The notes below the pieces were generated by a model. The model ran no database searches. It saw nothing but the letters and a program-made list of their open reading frames with translations, and was not told the DNA's origin. A program made the translations under genes and the position numbers. This document shows, piece by piece, positions 63,193 through 64,000 of a stretch of 64,000 nt of DNA. Within the stretch, counting starts at the first letter, position 1; every line of letters starts with the position of its first letter. The stretch comes from Jejuia rubra (lineage in GTDB: Bacteria > Bacteroidota > Bacteroidia > Flavobacteriales > Flavobacteriaceae): the NCBI RefSeq assembly GCF_042684665.1, contig NZ_JBHULY010000039.1, positions 421,147 to 485,146 of the forward strand, read 5' to 3'.

Positions 63193-63495
63193 TTATTTAT
63201 GAATTTTATCATGACAAGGCTCACATATTGAAACTAACCATTTTATTGGTTCTTTCCCTATATTTCTCTTCGCATATTTTTTATGATGAACTTGTGTCGC
63301 TCGTGCACCGCAATAAACACAACGCCAATTATCCCTTTTGAGAACCACATAACGTTTACGTTTCCATGCATCAGATTTAAGATAAACATTTCGGTAATAG
63401 TCTCGACGCCGTTTACGCTTAACAATAAAAACCCAACGTTTAACCAACCAAGCAACTACTCCAATAATTATTATGAGTAATACATTGTAATCCAT
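63193..63495 (-). CDS. HNH endonuclease domain protein with membrane helix
   Basis: A 100-residue protein. An N-terminal hydrophobic segment (residues about 4-24) is followed by a very basic linker (VKRKRRRDYYR) and an HNH/zinc-finger nuclease domain: CVYC at 59-62, the HH pair at 70-71 (TQVHHKKY) and CEPCHDKIH at 91-99. The motif set is complete for a small HNH fold. An HNH domain next to a predicted membrane helix is unusual. It lies 3 bp downstream of the next gene on the same strand. Confidence 0.8.
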   Translation of the reverse strand: MDYNVLLIIIIGVVAWLVKRWVFIVKRKRRRDYYRNVYLKSDAWKRKRYVVLKRDNWRCVYCGARATQVHHKKYAKRNIGKEPIKWLVSICEPCHDKIHK

Positions 63496-63498
63496 ACA

Positions 63499-63924
63499 TC
63501 ATAATTTATCAATCATATTCTCTAAAGCATATATTCTTAACTCTGGAATTGCGTTTGAAAATACGCTAATTTCCCAATTAGATAAATGCTCTAACATCAC
63601 GTCATTGCTTTTAAATATAGAATTTGGATTTAAAAAGACCGTAGATGGAATTAGATATAAAACTTTCGCTTCGCTATCAATTAATAGAACTAAACCAATT
63701 AAAAGATTTTCGCTTAAATCGCCTAAATCATGTTTTGGAATTTTAATGCTTCTTTCTGTACCAAAATCAATAGATTGAAAGAAAAATTGATAAGAATTAC
63801 CATTAATAGACTTGATATTAAAGTCTACTGCTTCTCTCCCACTTTCATTATTTATAACTTCAAATTGAGCTTTTTTAAGCTCTGATTTCATAAAGTTTAA
63901 TACGTTTTCATTGACAGTATTCAT
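63499..63924 (-). CDS. protein of unknown function, partner of the HNH gene
   Basis: A 141-residue soluble protein without signal peptide. The segment EAVDFNIKSINGNSYQFFFQS, with a later LLIDSEAKVLYLIPSTVF strand pair, vaguely recalls restriction-like or DUF4365-type folds (a D...Q core), but a key lysine is not evident and I do not assign it. It ends 3 bp before the HNH gene, so the two form a small operon near the window edge. Confidence 0.65.
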   Translation of the reverse strand: MNTVNENVLNFMKSELKKAQFEVINNESGREAVDFNIKSINGNSYQFFFQSIDFGTERSIKIPKHDLGDLSENLLIGLVLLIDSEAKVLYLIPSTVFLNPNSIFKSNDVMLEHLSNWEISVFSNAIPELRIYALENMIDKL

Positions 63925-64000
63925 AGATTACAAGAACCCGTTGTGCATTTTAAATAATGCTAGTTTTAATATTGTTGATATTTCTATCAAAGACAAACCT

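Overview
This window looks like a chromosome segment from a member of the Flavobacteriaceae (Bacteroidota). The evidence is the gene content: type IX secretion and gliding genes (porQ, a PorP/SprF-type protein, and a giant adhesin with a C-terminal type B sorting domain), a menaquinone cluster, and Flavobacteria-type UvrA, Lon, RecG and M1 peptidase. The sequence is AT-rich, ribosome binding sites are poor in Shine-Dalgarno signal, some starts are TTG, and several promoters carry the Bacteroidota TAnnTTTG -7 element. Intergenic gaps are full of short palindromic repeats. I see no rRNA, tRNA, prophage or insertion sequence.

Layout. 1-10 kb: LOG-family protein, uvrA, gamma-glutamyltransferase with ACP phosphodiesterase, phosphohexomutase, lipid A-type acyltransferase, rhomboid protease. 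10-18 kb: lon, porQ-cmk, a BON/LysM protein and rpsA. 18-30 kb: recG, an M1 aminopeptidase, and a T9SS pair made of a PorP/SprF-type protein and a 2035-residue PKD/Ig-like/SprB-repeat adhesin. 30-39.7 kb: patatin, an FMN glutamate-synthase-like protein, a UvrD/PcrA helicase, a triple CBM48 protein overlapping a two-module aspartic protease, an esterase and a TsaC/Sua5 protein.

39.9-48.1 kb is the main accessory locus, a complete type II-C CRISPR-Cas system: a divergent tracrRNA, cas9 (1436 aa), cas1, cas2 and an array of 26 repeats. The anti-repeat, a terminator next to cas2 and a promoter-like motif inside the repeat all indicate that the array is transcribed on the minus strand, toward cas2. 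The end next to cas2 therefore seems to be both the adaptation (leader) end and the transcriptional 3' end. The three repeats at the far, ompA-side end are each enlarged from 46 to about 164 bp by the same two insertions. These split the putative repeat promoter and the tracrRNA-pairing segment. This is the most unusual structure in the window.

48-64 kb: an OmpA-like lipoprotein, a glycosyltransferase with a small PD-(D/E)XK-like protein, holA-ung, a menaquinone cluster (menB, menA, an MBL hydrolase, a DUF2490 protein, menC, a CPBP protease, menE), a YebC regulator, pterin dehydratase between two large palindromic repeats, an RmlD-like protein with gcvT and a newly noted 50-residue membrane protein, then an HNH protein with an unknown partner at the right edge.
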